Below are positions 20,605 through 33,700 of a DNA stretch of 64,000 nt, in pieces. Under the pieces are notes generated by a model. It did not search any database. It saw only the letters and a program-made list of their open reading frames with translations, and was not told the DNA's origin. A program made the position numbers and the translations under genes. Within the stretch, counting starts at the first letter, position 1. The number at the start of each line of letters is the position of its first letter. The DNA is from Symsagittifera roscoffensis. Lineage: Eukaryota; Xenacoelomorpha; Acoela; Convolutidae. The DNA lies in assembly GCF_963678635.1 (NCBI RefSeq), contig NC_087063.1, positions 10,326,386 to 10,390,385 of the forward strand, read 5' to 3'.

Positions 20605-20607
20605 AGC
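20605..20607. repeat. Target site duplication AGC, right
   Basis: Matches AGC at 6337-6339, immediately outside the end of the right terminal repeat. Confidence 0.85.
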
Positions 20608-21490
20608 GCTTCGCTAACCTCGTCCTTCTTTTTCATGGCGATTAATTCTTTGTTTATGTCTTTTTCAATTTGCATAATCACGCTGTCTGTCAGATTCTTC
20701 CTCTCACTAAATTTTTCTGCCTGTGAAAATCTTTCAGTGTTTTCTCATATGTCTCCTTTTTCATCACAAACCCAACCACTTATCAAACGGCACTGCCAGA
20801 AGACTGTTGTCCTTCAAATAATTTCTGGCTTTTTCAACACATCTGTCAGAGAGGATCTGTTTCACATTCTTAGCAAATCTCTTTGCAGCTGCGTCAGCAT
20901 CATAAAATTTTTCTCCGGGTATTCTATTTAACTTCAGTTCAGACAAAAAACTATTAATGTCAGCAAGGAAGTGAATTTCCTTGAATTTGTCTCGTACTGG
21001 ATCTTTTGGTCCAAAACTTAAAACTTCCCGCACCTAAAGCGGCAAAATCACCATCTAAAATTCTAACTGACCTTTCATCCAAAATTTTTAATGGTCTATC
21101 CTGTCTCTCCGAAAGTTTTTCAAGCTTTCTCTTGTGTCGGCTTATCAGGTTATTGTCACTACACCTTGCTTACCGGTTCAGAGGGAAATTACCGAAGGCC
21201 ACCACTTCTCATCTATACCCCTTCTCACTACCTCTCTTGCTTTTACTAGGCTACCCAATGCCTTGGCCTTATCCTCATTTGCCTGGCTTATCTCAGATCT
21301 CAAGAGTCTCAGTTGGAAGCTGTGCACCGCTTGTTCCGAAAAAACACCGTTATCAGGCACGCGAAACCGTAAAAAATCTTGTGACATTCGACCAGAATGG
21401 CCAAAATGCAGTCTCTGCAGAATTCAGGATTTTAGCAGTGAACCTTCCGGATTGGCGATTTAGAACGGATAAGGACGTTATTTGAATGAT
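20605..21490 (-). pseudogene. Penelope-like element, N-terminal half
   Basis: Minus-strand frames read SFQLRLLRSEISQANEDK, then RHKRKLEKLSERQDRPLK, GPKDPVRDKFKEIHFLAD, AKRFAKNVKQILSDR and LLAVPFDKWLGL: the N-terminal region that precedes the reverse transcriptase in Penelope-like proteins. The last codons before 20605 (DEVSEAL) join without loss to LYTRLRSTGAQ at the other side of the giant element when one AGC is removed. Frameshifts near 21035, 21180 and after 20764 show prior or later decay. Confidence 0.85.
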
Positions 21491-21949
21491 TGGCCAAACG
21501 GTGAAGGCTAGAAGATTCTGGAATTCTAAATTTTAAATTTTCGAAGTGATGACGTAACATTTCTGAGAAATGTTAAAACGGCCATTTTGGCTAAAATAGC
21601 AGAAAGAAACAGAACAACTTTATCTGCGATTACGAACAGTACGAAAATCGAGACTAAAAAACAACAACGAACTACCGAACAGCAGAGGACGTTCCGAGTT
21701 GCAACTATTGTGCTGTTACAATAGTTGCAAGGCCGTTGCGAACAACGGTGAAGGGTAAAAACCAGCCCTCCGAGTTAGGGTGAACCTGAGGTTAAGGAGC
21801 TTGATTTGCCGGATTCAAGAATCCGGAAGGGTCTCGGGACGGGAACTTTTATGAACTTGTATTGAATTTTAGCATCCTGTCATGTCCTGACTTGAATTTA
21901 ACTGATATTTTGATTAGTTTTGACAAGGATGAGGTGCTAGGAGTTGGGG
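21491..21949. other. Gene-free flank of the Penelope-like element
   Basis: No gene supported. It contains a stretch (acaatagttgcaaggccg) beside its inverse (caactattgtgctgttac) near 21700-21735, a small hairpin. It probably belongs partly to the 5' region of the Penelope-like element. Confidence 0.4.
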
Positions 21950-22700
21950 GAAAGGGTTGATCCATCTTCGATGGAGATGATGATTTTTATCTACTGAACA
22001 AAAACAATAGTAATATGATAAGTAGCAGCCCTGTTTTTAGGAGTGACCTCGTGGTCTGGGGATACAGAGACCCAGCCATGAGCTCACTAATTTTGCATGT
22101 AATTCAGTTAATTTGAGCGTTCTGGTCGAAGCCGGAGAACAGTAGCGTTTTTGTCAGCCTGATGTAAGAAAGACCACCGAAAAGTACTGGCTTGGTAGAG
22201 ACGGTGAAAAACATGCAAAGCTCTGTTTAGACGCTAGCCAGTCGTCTTAAGACTTAGTTTTGTTATCCGTCGATATGTATCTTCCGGGCGAATGTTACAT
22301 CTGGTATCATGTTGTTATCGAGACATTTTCTCAGAAATTTAATTCTCAGGAAACTGCTATTAAATTTATCAAAATGTATATAAAAAACTCCGATTTTATA
22401 TATTGTTTCAGAGCATGAGTAGTTAGAAAAAAGGAAAGGGTCAATCCATCTCCAATGGATTTAGTTTATAACTGTCACTAAAAGCATGCTAAATTATGGT
22501 TTTCCAGCCGTGTTTTCAATAGTAATCACGTAGTATGTGGATCCGAGACCCAGCTAAATGGTTATTTTCGAATGTAAACGAAAGCTGATCAAAAGTCGTT
22601 TGACCGATGGCCTAAAAATGGTAACTTTTACCTAGCCCTAAACAGACCAGAAAAGTAACTGGCTAGGCCTAGACCGTTAAAAACGAGTGGACCTGCCAGT
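21950..22700. repeat. Two diverged remnants related to the giant element's TIR ends
   Basis: Segments starting near 21955 and near 22440 share the order ttgatccatctncgatgga, a short AT-rich spacer, then cctgttttta, a gtcc/gtgg block and gagaccca. The same order occurs in the TIRs (20270-20400 and its partner). The two segments are about 480 bp apart and diverged from each other. This looks like solo ends or a related small non-autonomous element. Confidence 0.45.
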
Positions 22701-23159
22701 CGTCAATGGGTACTTTTTCTACGCTCCGTCACTGTGTAATGTCTGTGCGAGTTACACAAGCCGACGGGACTTCAAAACGAATTGATAATTCGAAGGGGTA
22801 TAGGACAACAAGCCGACGGGACTTCAAGCCGAAAGGACTTCAGACCAAAATTCAAACTTCACAGCACGTCAAATCACTATTTTTTCATCTTTAAAACGTT
22901 GGTTCTCAAAGATTTAGGCAAGTTTGGTCCATCATAAGCGTTTTTATGACATTGAATCACTTAGGATTTGCATCCGTTTATAATATCAACTGGTGTTTGC
23001 AATGCTTAATTTATAAACAAGAAAATTATCTTCAATTGTGTTTAATTTTCAATTTTCCTAAGCATTCTGTGGAGGCTTCAGTTTTATGAAACGCCCATAG
23101 TTACCGAAGAAAAATCATTAAATTGAGAAACTCTTCAAAAAAATTTTCAAATTAATCAT
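22701..23159. other. Gene-free AT-rich interval
   Basis: A short direct repeat (acaagccgacgggacttcaa) occurs twice, at about 22757 and 22807. No gene or further element recognised. Confidence 0.4.
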
Positions 23160-23880
23160 ATTTCATGACTTAATGAGAAAGTTTGTGGGTTCAAGTCAGG
23201 TCAGCTTGATGTCCGGCACCCAATTTGACTTTCCTATCTCTATAATGAAGGTTGGTAAAAACTTGTATCAATATTACTTCATTAAACGTTTTCCTCCGAA
23301 GACATCATCAGAAATCTAGAGAAATTCAGTTTGATGACAATGCACACATCAAAAGGCTCTGTCATGGTACCTTGTTAGGCTCTGCCAGTGTACTATCAGT
23401 TGTTGCAAGTTTTGCTTCCAAATTTGACTTCTGATATCCTTTTAGTTTTCGAGATATGACGGTTTTTGTGATTTAAAAAAATTTCAGGAAACTTAAGCCC
23501 CTGTAGTTGGGGCTTTCAGAGTACTCTCAGGGGTTGCAAATCACATCTCGAAAACTAATTTAGTTGTTGAAATTGTACAAAGAACTTAGATAGAAATAAC
23601 TTCTTAAAACTTGAAGTTCCCATCTCTATTGTGAGGATCTGTCAGGGTACTCTCAGGGGTTGCGAATTTCGCCGCCAAATTTGTCTGCCCAATTCCTTGT
23701 AGTCTTCAATATATGACGATTTTTGCGATTTGTTTAAAAAAGTTTCATAAAGCTGTTCAAAATATGAAATTCCTAACCCGGTAGCTGGGGGCTTTCAGAG
23801 CCTTCTCAGAAAATGCGAATCTGGCCAAAAATATGACTGCTCATTTCTTTTTCGTTTTCGAGATATGGCGTTTTTATGGT
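23160..23880. repeat. Dispersed ~170-bp repeat family 1, cluster of copies
   Basis: Three to four diverged tandem copies of a unit containing attcctaaccctgtagttgg, a gctttcagagtactctcagg phrase, gcgaatcttgcctccaaat, a gctcaaatcctt phrase and tttcgagatatgacg. The same unit recurs at about 3530-3920, 26930-27010, 28790-28935, 29165-29650, 32510-33350, 58770-59780 and 60260-60500. Copies sit both outside and inside the dynein gene. Confidence 0.75.
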
Positions 23881-24599
23881 TTTAGCAAGGTGCCGGCAAG
23901 GGTATTGCAACTGGGTACTATTTTTTTCGCGTAAACAACTTTTTTCTCCACAGGACTCGTCTGAGACTCATCTCTACCTTGTTTCATAATGTATTCAAAT
24001 TTCTTAGCGTTCCCGGACAACTTAGTCTGGAGGTAAATAATATGCCTGGATCGGCAAATGTTTTGGGTTGGAATCTGACCAGGATCTGCTTTTTTTTTCA
24101 AACGGGAAATAAAATTGTCGGCCAATTATTTGTCTGTTTATCTGTTATCAGCTTAGTTGTTACATCTTGGAATATTTTTTTTTTTGCTGCGCGCATTTTT
24201 CAATTTTGTTTTTAGTGTTTTATTTACGACTACATTTAGTAACTTTGCTTACACTGACTTCGTATTTCCTTCGTTTTTTGTTTCGCTAAAAAAAATTCCT
24301 CGGCCAAAATTATTTCGGCCAATTCATCGGCCTTGAGCCCGAATTTTTGGACGTTTCAAAATAAGCACAATTTTAGCACTCCCCTCCGCTCCTGTTAATT
24401 TGGTTGTTTACCAATCGCTTGCAATGGTTGTTTCCTTTTTTGCAAAAATTTTAGTTTTCTCTCAGAAACTTCTCTTGATTTTCAAAAAAGGGGTATGAGT
24501 TGAAGGACCGCTTACTCTTCTGTTTGCATGCGTACTCCCCTAGAGTCATTTTTCACTTGACCCCTCTGTCTTTTGATCCCTCACTGGACCAATTCTTAG
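23881..24599. other. Gene-free interval between repeat arrays
   Basis: AT-rich, poly-T tracts. The short open frames here (for example 23979-24215) have no recognisable product. Nothing else seen. Confidence 0.4.
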
Positions 24600-26740
24600 A
24601 AAAGTGTGGCTGAATATTTGAATCATATTTTTCTTTTTTTTTTCGTTTTCTCGAAAACTATCCTTCTCAAATATGAGTTTTTGGTTTTAATGAATTGAAC
24701 CGTTTTAAAACGCTTCCCTGCATAAGTGGCTACGACCAATTTTTTTGCCCAGAAAGTTATGGCCCTCGGATTAGCCAAATTTGTGATCGTTTTGTGAACC
24801 TTTTTTCCGTTTTTCTCAAAAATTAACCTCTCAAATCCGTTATAGTGGGCTCAAGGAGATAGCGGGTAATGGGAAACACCTTTGCCTTAGCGGACACTAA
24901 CAAAAACTTTTACACAAGAAGTTATCGCCCTCTGAAAGTTCAAATTTTGATTTTTTGACCGTTTTCTTAAACTTTTTGAAAATTCTCGAAAACTACCCTG
25001 CTATACATGAGATTTTAGGTTCAGTTCTCACAACAGGTTTCGGGAAGCTCATTTGCTTATGCGATTACGCCTAAATTTATTTGACTCCAAAAGTTATGGC
25101 CCTGTGAAAAGTAAAATTTCTCATTTTGTGACCGTTTTTGTTTTGAAAATTTTTAACTTTTCTCGAAGACTGCCCTCACAAATCTGAGATTTTTGGGTTC
25201 TATCGAAGAAACAGGTTGCGTGAAGTCTTCTGCATGTTGTTTATGCATAATTTTTACACACAAAAAGCTATGATTCTAGGAATCGTCAAATTTTATATTT
25301 GTTTACCGTTTTTTGGTATTTTCTTGCTAACTATCCTGCCAAATCTGATATTCGGGTTAAACTATCCTGCTTAATTATCTGATTTAATCGAATGAACAGG
25401 TGGTTGAAAGCCTGATTTTATAATTGGCTATGCCCAGTTTATCTAAGAAAAAGTAATGGCCTTCAAACAAGTCTTTTTGGAATTTTTTTAGAACTTTCGA
25501 CCGATTTTGGAAATTTTGAAAAATTCTTTCTCTTCTCACTTATTTTAGTAGAGAAACAACTGAGATTATGGGCAAAGTCCAATTTTTAAAATCTGAGTTT
25601 TCGTGCCGCATCAGTATAGCAAGTTCATTCAATTTTAAACACATACCTACAGCTTAAGCTGGACCCGTAGTTGTGTTTTTATCGAGACATACGAAAATTT
25701 TTGTTCACCTAGTTTCTAACATCTAAAAATTTTTTCGACTTGTTTTATGTTTGGATTGCATCGCAATTTTTTTTAATGGTTTTTCAAAATTTGAGTTAAA
25801 AATACGTGAAGGTGTTATTTTTTTTACAAAATTCCTGTTTGATAAAAACAGGTATTATGAAAATGTTATTGGGATCGGTTTTTTATTGAGACGCTTGGTA
25901 TCAATGGGAATTCCGTCTACTCCCCTGTGTGCCTGCATGCTCATCTAGTCTCTTTTTACCTTACCCCACCTTCTACAGCCTTCGAAAAAGTATGGGGGGG
26001 CTTTTTGACCCAATTTTGTTTTTGGATTTTTTACATTTTCTCGAAAACTACTCGTCGAAATCTGAGATTTTGGGTTCTACGGATAAAACAGGTTGTGGGA
26101 AGCTCTCCTGCATAAATGGCTATGCCCAAATTGTTTTAAATAATTTGTTATGGCGTTCAGAAAAGAAGAGTTTTCGATTTTTTCACCATTTTTTGAAACT
26201 TCTCGATTTTTCTCGTAAACTAGACTCCCAAATCTGAGGTTTTAGCTTCAGTGTGTAGAGTGGGTTGAAGAAAACTTTGCAACCTCAACGATTACGCTTA
26301 ATATTTTTTTACACAAAAGTTATGACCCTCCGAAATGTCAAATTTTTGATTCGTTGACCGTTTTTTTTAAAACTTTTTGACTTCTCTCGAAAAGTACCCT
26401 CCCAAATCTGAGAGTTTGGTTTCAAGAGGTAGAACGGGTTGTGTGAAGCTCTCATAGTTAAGCGGTTGCGCCCAAATTGTTTTACACTAAAAGTTATGAC
26501 CCTCGGGAAAAAAGAATTTTTGACTGTTTTTTGATACTTTTTTTTACTTTTCTCAAAAACTACCCGCTCGATTCTGAGATATTGGTTTCATTGTGAAGAA
26601 CGGGTGTTGGGAAGCTCCACTGTATAGGCGGTTACGCTTAATTTTTCGACACAGAAAGTTATGACCCTCGAAAAAGCCAAATTTTTGATTTTTTTTCTCG
26701 ATAACTACCCACCCAAATTTAATGAGCAACGCTTTAAGCA
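24600..26740. repeat. Tandem satellite-like array, ~170-bp monomers
   Basis: The landmark ttctcgaaaactaccctccc recurs near 24648, 24815, 24985, 25160, 25322, 26038, 26211, 26388, 26553 and 26697, a period of about 165-175 bp. Each monomer also has aaatctgagattttggttt, a gggaagctc-tgcataagcgg phrase and aagttatgaccctcg. The array is interrupted at about 25540-25985 by unrelated sequence. Monomers differ considerably, so the array is old. It lies about 0.9 kb upstream of the dynein start codon. Confidence 0.8.
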
Positions 26741-27267
26741 TACTTCAACCCAACAAGCTCTTGTAATCACTTCAATTTAAAAAAAAAATGAAGTAATTGA
26801 TGAAATTAACAGATTTTGAAGTAATTAATTTGGGATTTTTTGTTGCAATATGTCTTATTTTGAAATTACCCTTGTCCTTCCACATAAATACAAAAATTCT
26901 CAAACAGGTTTTTCCAGTTTAGCTGGTCTCTAGTTTGAAATTACTAACCCTGTAATTGGATGCTGTCAGAGTACACTCAAAGGATGCAGATCTTATTTCC
27001 ACTATATGCGGTTTTTTATATGAGTTTTCAAAAATTCGAAGTACCCTAGGTGCGTTTTAAGCTAGTTTACCTAAATTTTGTCGGCTTAGTTACCGCCATA
27101 TCAATGCTTCTGAAAGTATTTTTCACGCGGGCTATTTTATTGCTGGGAATGTTTTCTTTAAACTCTCATTTGAGACAAAATTAAGAAACTTTCTTTTGTG
27201 GTTTTTCGACGTTAGTGGCTTTCTTCACATTTTTTGTCTGCGAGATCGCAATGATGGTTGAAACTCC
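26741..27267. other. Upstream flank of the dynein gene
   Basis: AT-rich sequence with one family-1 repeat copy near 26930-27010. It should hold or adjoin the dynein promoter, but I see no convincing TATA or other core element. Confidence 0.35.
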
Positions 27268-27473
27268 GGCTCTTTTTCCTTTTCGCCCTACCTCCAAAAT
27301 TTTACAAGTAAACATTTTGTTCACATGTTCGATTATTGTGAAAATTGACATACGGACTAACTAGGTTATGACAAACATATTTGGTCTTCATAATTTACCT
27401 TGTAAAACCACTCGTTACACCATAAAGTTCATATTCGTGTGAGGAAAGGGAAGGGGGTGGAAGAAAAGGAGCC
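27268..27473. mobile_element. MITE, GGCTC-ended family, copy 1
   Basis: 206 bp with ends GGCTCTTTTTCC and GGAAGAAAAGGAGCC, flanked by GAAACTCC and GAAATTCC (7 of 8 matching). Two of the related copies downstream have perfect 8-bp duplications. It lies 127 bp upstream of the dynein ATG. No coding capacity. An 8-bp duplication is typical of hAT or P-type elements. Confidence 0.75.
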
Positions 27474-27600
27474 GAAATTCCGCCAAAATTTTGCTTTCAA
27501 TTGTTTTCGAAATCGAAGTGATTTGGAAAATAACATTTCAATTAGCACGTGGTTATTGGAAGTCACTTTTGACTAAAGATATTTGACAAGTAGTTTTAAA

Positions 27601-27704
27601 ATGGAGGATCAATTTGTACCTGAAGAAACCATCTCTCACTTAACGGAAGTTATTGGGAGAAGTCTGAATATAAGTATAAGCAAACTGCAATCAGATGATT
27701 TCAA
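27601..27704 (+). CDS. Dynein exon 1 (start codon)
   Basis: Starts MEDQFVPEETISHL and ends in phase 2 at AA before gtgagt. The next exon supplies the third base of a Lys codon. The ATG is the first in this frame and the N-terminus is variable in this family, so the start is likely but not proven. Confidence 0.85.
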
Positions 27705-30700
27705 GTGAGTAAATTGCCACCCCCCCCCCCCCCTTTTCAAATTTTCTATTTTGTTATTTTTTAAGTGTGGCTAAATGTTGCACCAGTAAGTGATTTTTCG
27801 TTTTGAGGTATGAAAAACAAATGAGTTCAGAGAAGGCAATCTGTTTACCATGGAAATTTCGGATCATGTTAACTATTCCCCCACCTCCCTATTGCAATAG
27901 GGGGGAAATAGTTAACAAGGTTTGGATGAAATTTATTGAAATAACGTCAACCAATAGGAATGCGAATTGAAATAACGTCAACCAATAGGAATGCGACAGA
28001 ACACATTTCTGAGAAACACAAAACCAATCCAGTTGAGCATAAATGCTTTTGACAATTAAACTTGCCGAAATGTGTTTTTATAGGGGGGGGGGGGGGGGGA
28101 GATTCTGGCTCTTTTCCTCCACCCCCTACCCCCTCCCCCCACCTCACTCAAACTGGTCCAACGAGTGGTTTTACAAGGTTAATTATGAAGACCAAATATG
28201 CTTGTTATGGCCTAGTTAGTCTGCATGCCATTTTTCACGACAATCGGACAAAGTGAACGGAAACTTCAAATATGAAAAAATTTGCTGGTGGGGGGGGGGG
28301 GGAAGGAAAAAGAGCCGAGATTCTTTACAAGGTACCATAGGAGGGGAAATAGTTAAAATGATCCGAAATTTCTATTACATTGAAATAGTTTTCCGAATCT
28401 ATCTATTTTTGTATATTTAAATGCGGGCTTCAGTATTTCGCCATGCTTAAAGCTTTTTCAACGTATTATTGCATGTTTAATGAAAGAATTTGGCTCTTTT
28501 TCCTTTTCCCCCCACCTCACACGACCTTCAATATATTAGTGTAACGATTGGTTTTACGAGGTTGAGTATGAAGACCAAATATGTTTTTCGTAGCCTTATT
28601 AGTCTGTATGTAAATTGTAATAGCAATCGGACAATGTAGTCAACAAATTTACTTGTAAAAATTTGCAGTTGGGGGGAAAAGGAAAAAGAGCCAAGAATTT
28701 TTGCACGTTTAAGCTATATTGTATATTGCAATGGTTAAGACTTTTTTTTTCGATTTTCCAATCTGAATTCAGTCTTTATTTCACCGAGTTTGAAATGAGC
28801 AACCCAAAAATGGGATACTGTCAGGGCTTTCAATTATGAATGCTCAAATACTTTTGGTTTACGAGATACGACGATTTTTGTGATTTTTCAGAAAATTTAA
28901 GGAAAACTCAAATTTTAAAGTAATTCACAAAATTTGAAATTCCGGCTCTTTTCCAGTTTCCCCCCTTTCAAAATACCGAGTTTTATGTTTGTTTTACGTG
29001 TTATTACGGCTAAATGCGTGATGTTACGCTGTAAAGTATGAAGAACAAATCTGTTCAGAATTGTCGATTTGTTCACCACGCCAAATTTCATTGCATTGTG
29101 ACAACGTTAAATAGACTTTTCAAAATTGAATTTGAAAGGGGGGAAACTGGAAAAGAGCCGAAATTCCCAACCTTGTAGTTGGTTCTGTAAGTGTACTCTC
29201 AGGAGTTCCAAGTTGCAAATTTTGCGTCCAAATGTGACTGCTCAAATGCTCTTAGTTTCCGAGATGTGACGTTTGTTAGGTAACTTTTGTAAAATGTTCA
29301 AAGATCCGAACATTTTACTTTTGTTAGGTAATTTTTTTGTAAAATGTTCAAAGAAATTAGATTAAAAAGTTTTCACAAACTTTGAAGTTTTCATCTTTAC
29401 AGTGAGGTATGTCAGGGTACTCTCAGGGTTTGCGAATTTTGCCTCCACATTTGACTGCTCAAGTCCTTGTAGTTTTTGAGATATTGCGTTTTTTGTGATT
29501 TATTTAAAAAAAGTTTCATAAAGCTGTTCAAAATATGAAATTCCTAACCCTGTAGTTGGGGGCTTTCAGAATACTCTCAGGAGTTGCGAATCTTGCCTCC
29601 AAATATGCCGGCTCATTTCTTTTTAGTTTTCGAGATATGACTTGCGATAAGTGTTAGCTGGGCCCGTAGGTGTGTTTTTATAGAAACATACGAAAATTTT
29701 TGTTCACCAGTTTATTTCACCATCTTAAATTTTTTTCGATGTTTGTTTTGCATTTCAAGTGGTGATCTTGTTTTCAGAAATGAATTGAAGAATTTCGTTT
29801 TGAATGACGAGCAGAAGGCAGTCTACGCCAACAGAGGCAACGGAGACCATGTCAACTTGAACAAAATTATCCCGAAAGACCTTGGAAAAGGTTTGCAAAT
29901 ACGAATCTGCTTTTCAACTCGAATCTTAGGCTCCCTCACCACACAATCAGTTTTATGGTATAACAAGGGGTTTTTTTAGTCAAGAGCAAATTTTAAATTA
30001 AAGGCATCATAACGCTTGCAGTTTTCCAGTTTCGAGCTAAAGAAATTAGTGTATGGCGTTGAGTTGGGAAGTTACGAACCTTTTCCCAAAAGGTGAAGGA
30101 TAAGAGATTTTCATTTACTTACATAAAAAGCTGCGGTGTTTCTGTTTATTCAGTATACGTAGTTTGAGGGTAAAGCAACATTTTCTTGCCTAGAAAACTA
30201 ACCGAAACATGCAGGTATAGCTGAGTGTTTCAGTTATTTAAGGTGCTGGTTTTTTTTCAAATCCTCAAAAAGTGTATGCTGAACGTGGAGGGCTGTTCAA
30301 ATGGAGTCTGAACTTTCATCATCATTCCCTAAAAATGGCATTTTGGACTAGTAGCCGGACTGTTCAAACTTATTATTTAGGCAAACTTCTCTTTGTGAAA
30401 AAGAAGCCCCCGAGAGTAAAACAGGATGAGGGGGGAGACAAGGGGTCCAAATTGTCTGCAGATAGTCCGGCAGAAGGACCACAAAAGGCGAGCAAAATAT
30501 TCATGTTTGGAGAACTGGACAACTCTGGATACGTCACACAAATGTTTTACACGTCCAGCAACGTGAGCATACTTTACTTACTCTAAAGGAAGGTACGACC
30601 TCAAACAAACTGCTCGGAGAAAGTAATTTTTACAGTAATTTGTAGAAGTGGGACAGTAATTTTTACTGTAGTCAATCCTTGCACTGAAACACTTACATTC

Positions 30701-33700
30701 TGCGCGTTAACAACTACATATAGAAGTTCAAATTTTTCAGAAAAGTTGAATAATTTTTTAACGAATGTTTAATTTCTTAACGAAGGCACTTAGTGAATAA
30801 GAGTCGATCAACGTAGTTCAGAATTTTATATAGATTGTGATGATATAATTTTGTTTTTGTTTAAATCGGAAAAAGGCTTAAACATAGTTCACGCTCAAAT
30901 TTGATTTTTCGTGATTTGATTTCTGATTTTTCAAGTTCAGTTCGTTTTCTTAGTCAAAAGGAAGGCAAACTCCACTATCGAACTGCAAAAGTGTAAATGT
31001 CAAGAAAAGCGTGATCGACTTCTATTTTCGAAAATGGAATTTAAAAGTATAAGATTTCCCAGCGAAAAAGAATTACCTATTAATCTAGCTTTCTCAAATT
31101 ATCTTAAAATTATCACTCATTAATAATTCGGCTCTTTTCCAGTTCCCCCTTTTCAAAATACCGATTTTATGTTTGTTTTACGTGTTATTACGGCTAAATG
31201 CGTAATGTTGCGCTGTAAAGTATGAAGAACAAATCTGTTCACAGTTGTCGATTTGTTCATCACGCCAAATTTTATTGCATTATAACAACGTTAAATAAGC
31301 TTTTCAAAATTGAATTTGAAAGGGGGGAACTGGAAAGGAGCCAATAGTTCTAGAAATTCAAAGAGCTTAAAGGCCATCTATTTTCTCGGAAAGTCGAAAT
31401 TTGAATTTTTTTTTTCAAAAAACTAGTCAGTATTTTTGTGTTAACTTGCGTTTATTGACTCTTTTCCAGCTATGATATTTCACAATAGCTAGCTTGCGAG
31501 CGTAGTGTAATTAAACAATAAAGTGGGGGTATGTATCAGTTGTTTTGTATATCAGCTCTTTTCCAATCTACCGACAGTTCTTATTTCTAATTTGATACTG
31601 ACATTTCTAATTTCTAGAACTATCATTAACGTAGTGAAGCCTCTCATATGAGTCGTGATATTTTTTGGTTTTTTCAAGAAAAGTCTTGAAATTTGATCAC
31701 GCTTAAAATAGATTTTTCGAGGTTTGAGTTTTGATTTCTTTTCAGTTCAGTTCATTTCATTTGTTAAGAGGAAGGCAAATTCCACTATTGAACAACAAAA
31801 ATGCCGAAGATTGTGATCGGCCTCTGGTTTCGAAAAATGATTATAGTTTTCCGATTTCCCAGCGGATTAATAAAACTGTACCTATTGATCCAGTTTTGCA
31901 AATACAGTTAATTCCAATAAAAAAAGTTATTTTGAAATACGAAAGTTGAAGTTTTTTTAAAATCAAATCAGTTTTTTTTTGTTTCTTTGCGGTCATTGTC
32001 TCTGTTCCAACGGTCTGTTCACAATTTTTCAATCTATCTTCACATGCGTTTATGGCTAAATGCGTGATTTTTCTCGTAAGGCCTGAATGACAAATCTGTT
32101 CGTAATGGGTAATACGGGGACCGATCTGAGAGCAGACCAATCTTTCGGTATGAAAAGAGAAAAACTAGTCTTTTAGAAGAACAACGTGATACAGCTGACG
32201 CATAATTGATTGACAGAGGTGAAAAGACGCACGAACGTGGGTCAAGCTTCCCGAATTAAGACAATTATCTGACGGTTTGTCAACACTTTATTTTATACTC
32301 GTTTCGAATGCCGCGTTTGATGTTAGTGTTTTGAATGGTTTTGAGATCAGATTGTTTAAATATCGGTCTGCTAAAAAACCAGTTTGCCATAATACTTAGA
32401 ACCAGATATTATGTTCACCGTGCAAAGTTTCGTTACATGAAACTAATGCTAATAGATTTTCAAAACATAATTGGAATAGAGAACGTTTGCTGAGACAAGT
32501 GTAGTGCGGAACTAAAATGTTGTCCAAATATGACTGCTTAAAACCTTGTAGTTTTCCAGATATGACGGTTTGTAATTTTTTCAAAAAAATTTCATGAAAT
32601 TAAAGTTTTTTTTTTCTTCAAAATTTGAAATTCCTAAGATGTAGTTGAAGGCTGTCCTAAGCTGTAGTTTGAAATTCCTAAGCTGTAATCTCAGTAGTTG
32701 CGAATTCGGCCTCCAATTAAGAATGCCCAAATCTTTTTAGTTTAAGAGATAAGATGATTTTTGTGATTTTTTTCGGAAATTTTCAGAAAACTCAAATTAC
32801 AAAATAATTCACACAAGTGAAATCTCAACCCTGTATTTGCGTGCTGTCAGAGTACTGTCAAAGATTGCAAATTTTGTCTTCAAATGAAACTGCTCAAATC
32901 TTGGTAGTTTTCGAGGTATGACATTTTTTCTGGTTTTCAAAAAGGACCTTTTTTTATAGAAAACTTAAGGTTGAAGTTCCTCAAAATTTGAATTTCTCAT
33001 TTCGACTGCTTTGCCGCGAACGTCCAAATGCATAAAAAAGAAAAAAATGCTTAAATGCGCTCGTCCAAATACCTTAAATGTGAAAAAATTTCCCAACGCG
33101 AATGTCCAAATGCGACTGCTTAATTGCTTGTAGTTTCCTAGATGTGACGTTTCTTAGTTCATTTTAAATTTTTTCAAAGAACTTATACAAAACCTCAAAA
33201 AATTTTATGGTTCTCCAAACTTTGTATGAAAAACTTGAATAAAAAACTTTGCAAAAGTTGTAAATACGAACCCTGTAATTGGGCGCTGTCAGAGTACACT
33301 TAAAGAATGCAGATATTATTTCCAATATGTGCGGTTTTTTATGAGTTGTTAGAAATTCGGAGTACCGGATGTGCGTTACTTACACGCTAGTTTGCGTGAA
33401 GAAATTGTGACACAAATATGGTCACGCTTACATATTTTAGTGAAGTTTAAATGCTTTAAAAAATTGAAATAGACTTTCATAACTTGAATTTGAGAAAAAC
33501 TCAAATGGGAAATGGAAAAGAGCCGATATCGCTGATAATTTGGTAGAAGTTTTGATCTCAGATTTTCTGTACTCTCGTACGCATTTCGGAAAAAAGTTGC
33601 AGCTTAATGTTTTTAACAAAAAGTGGTGATTTCTGTATTTATCGGCGATTCGGTCCTCCAACCATGTGCGCTATATAGAGTCTGTGGTTGGTGGAATTTG

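Larger units (their letters stand above)
27705..29777 (+). other. Dynein intron 1
   Basis: A 2.07-kb intron dense with repeats: a C-run (27719-27732), a G-run (28083-28099), three MITEs and family-1 repeat copies. No gene seen. Confidence 0.8.
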
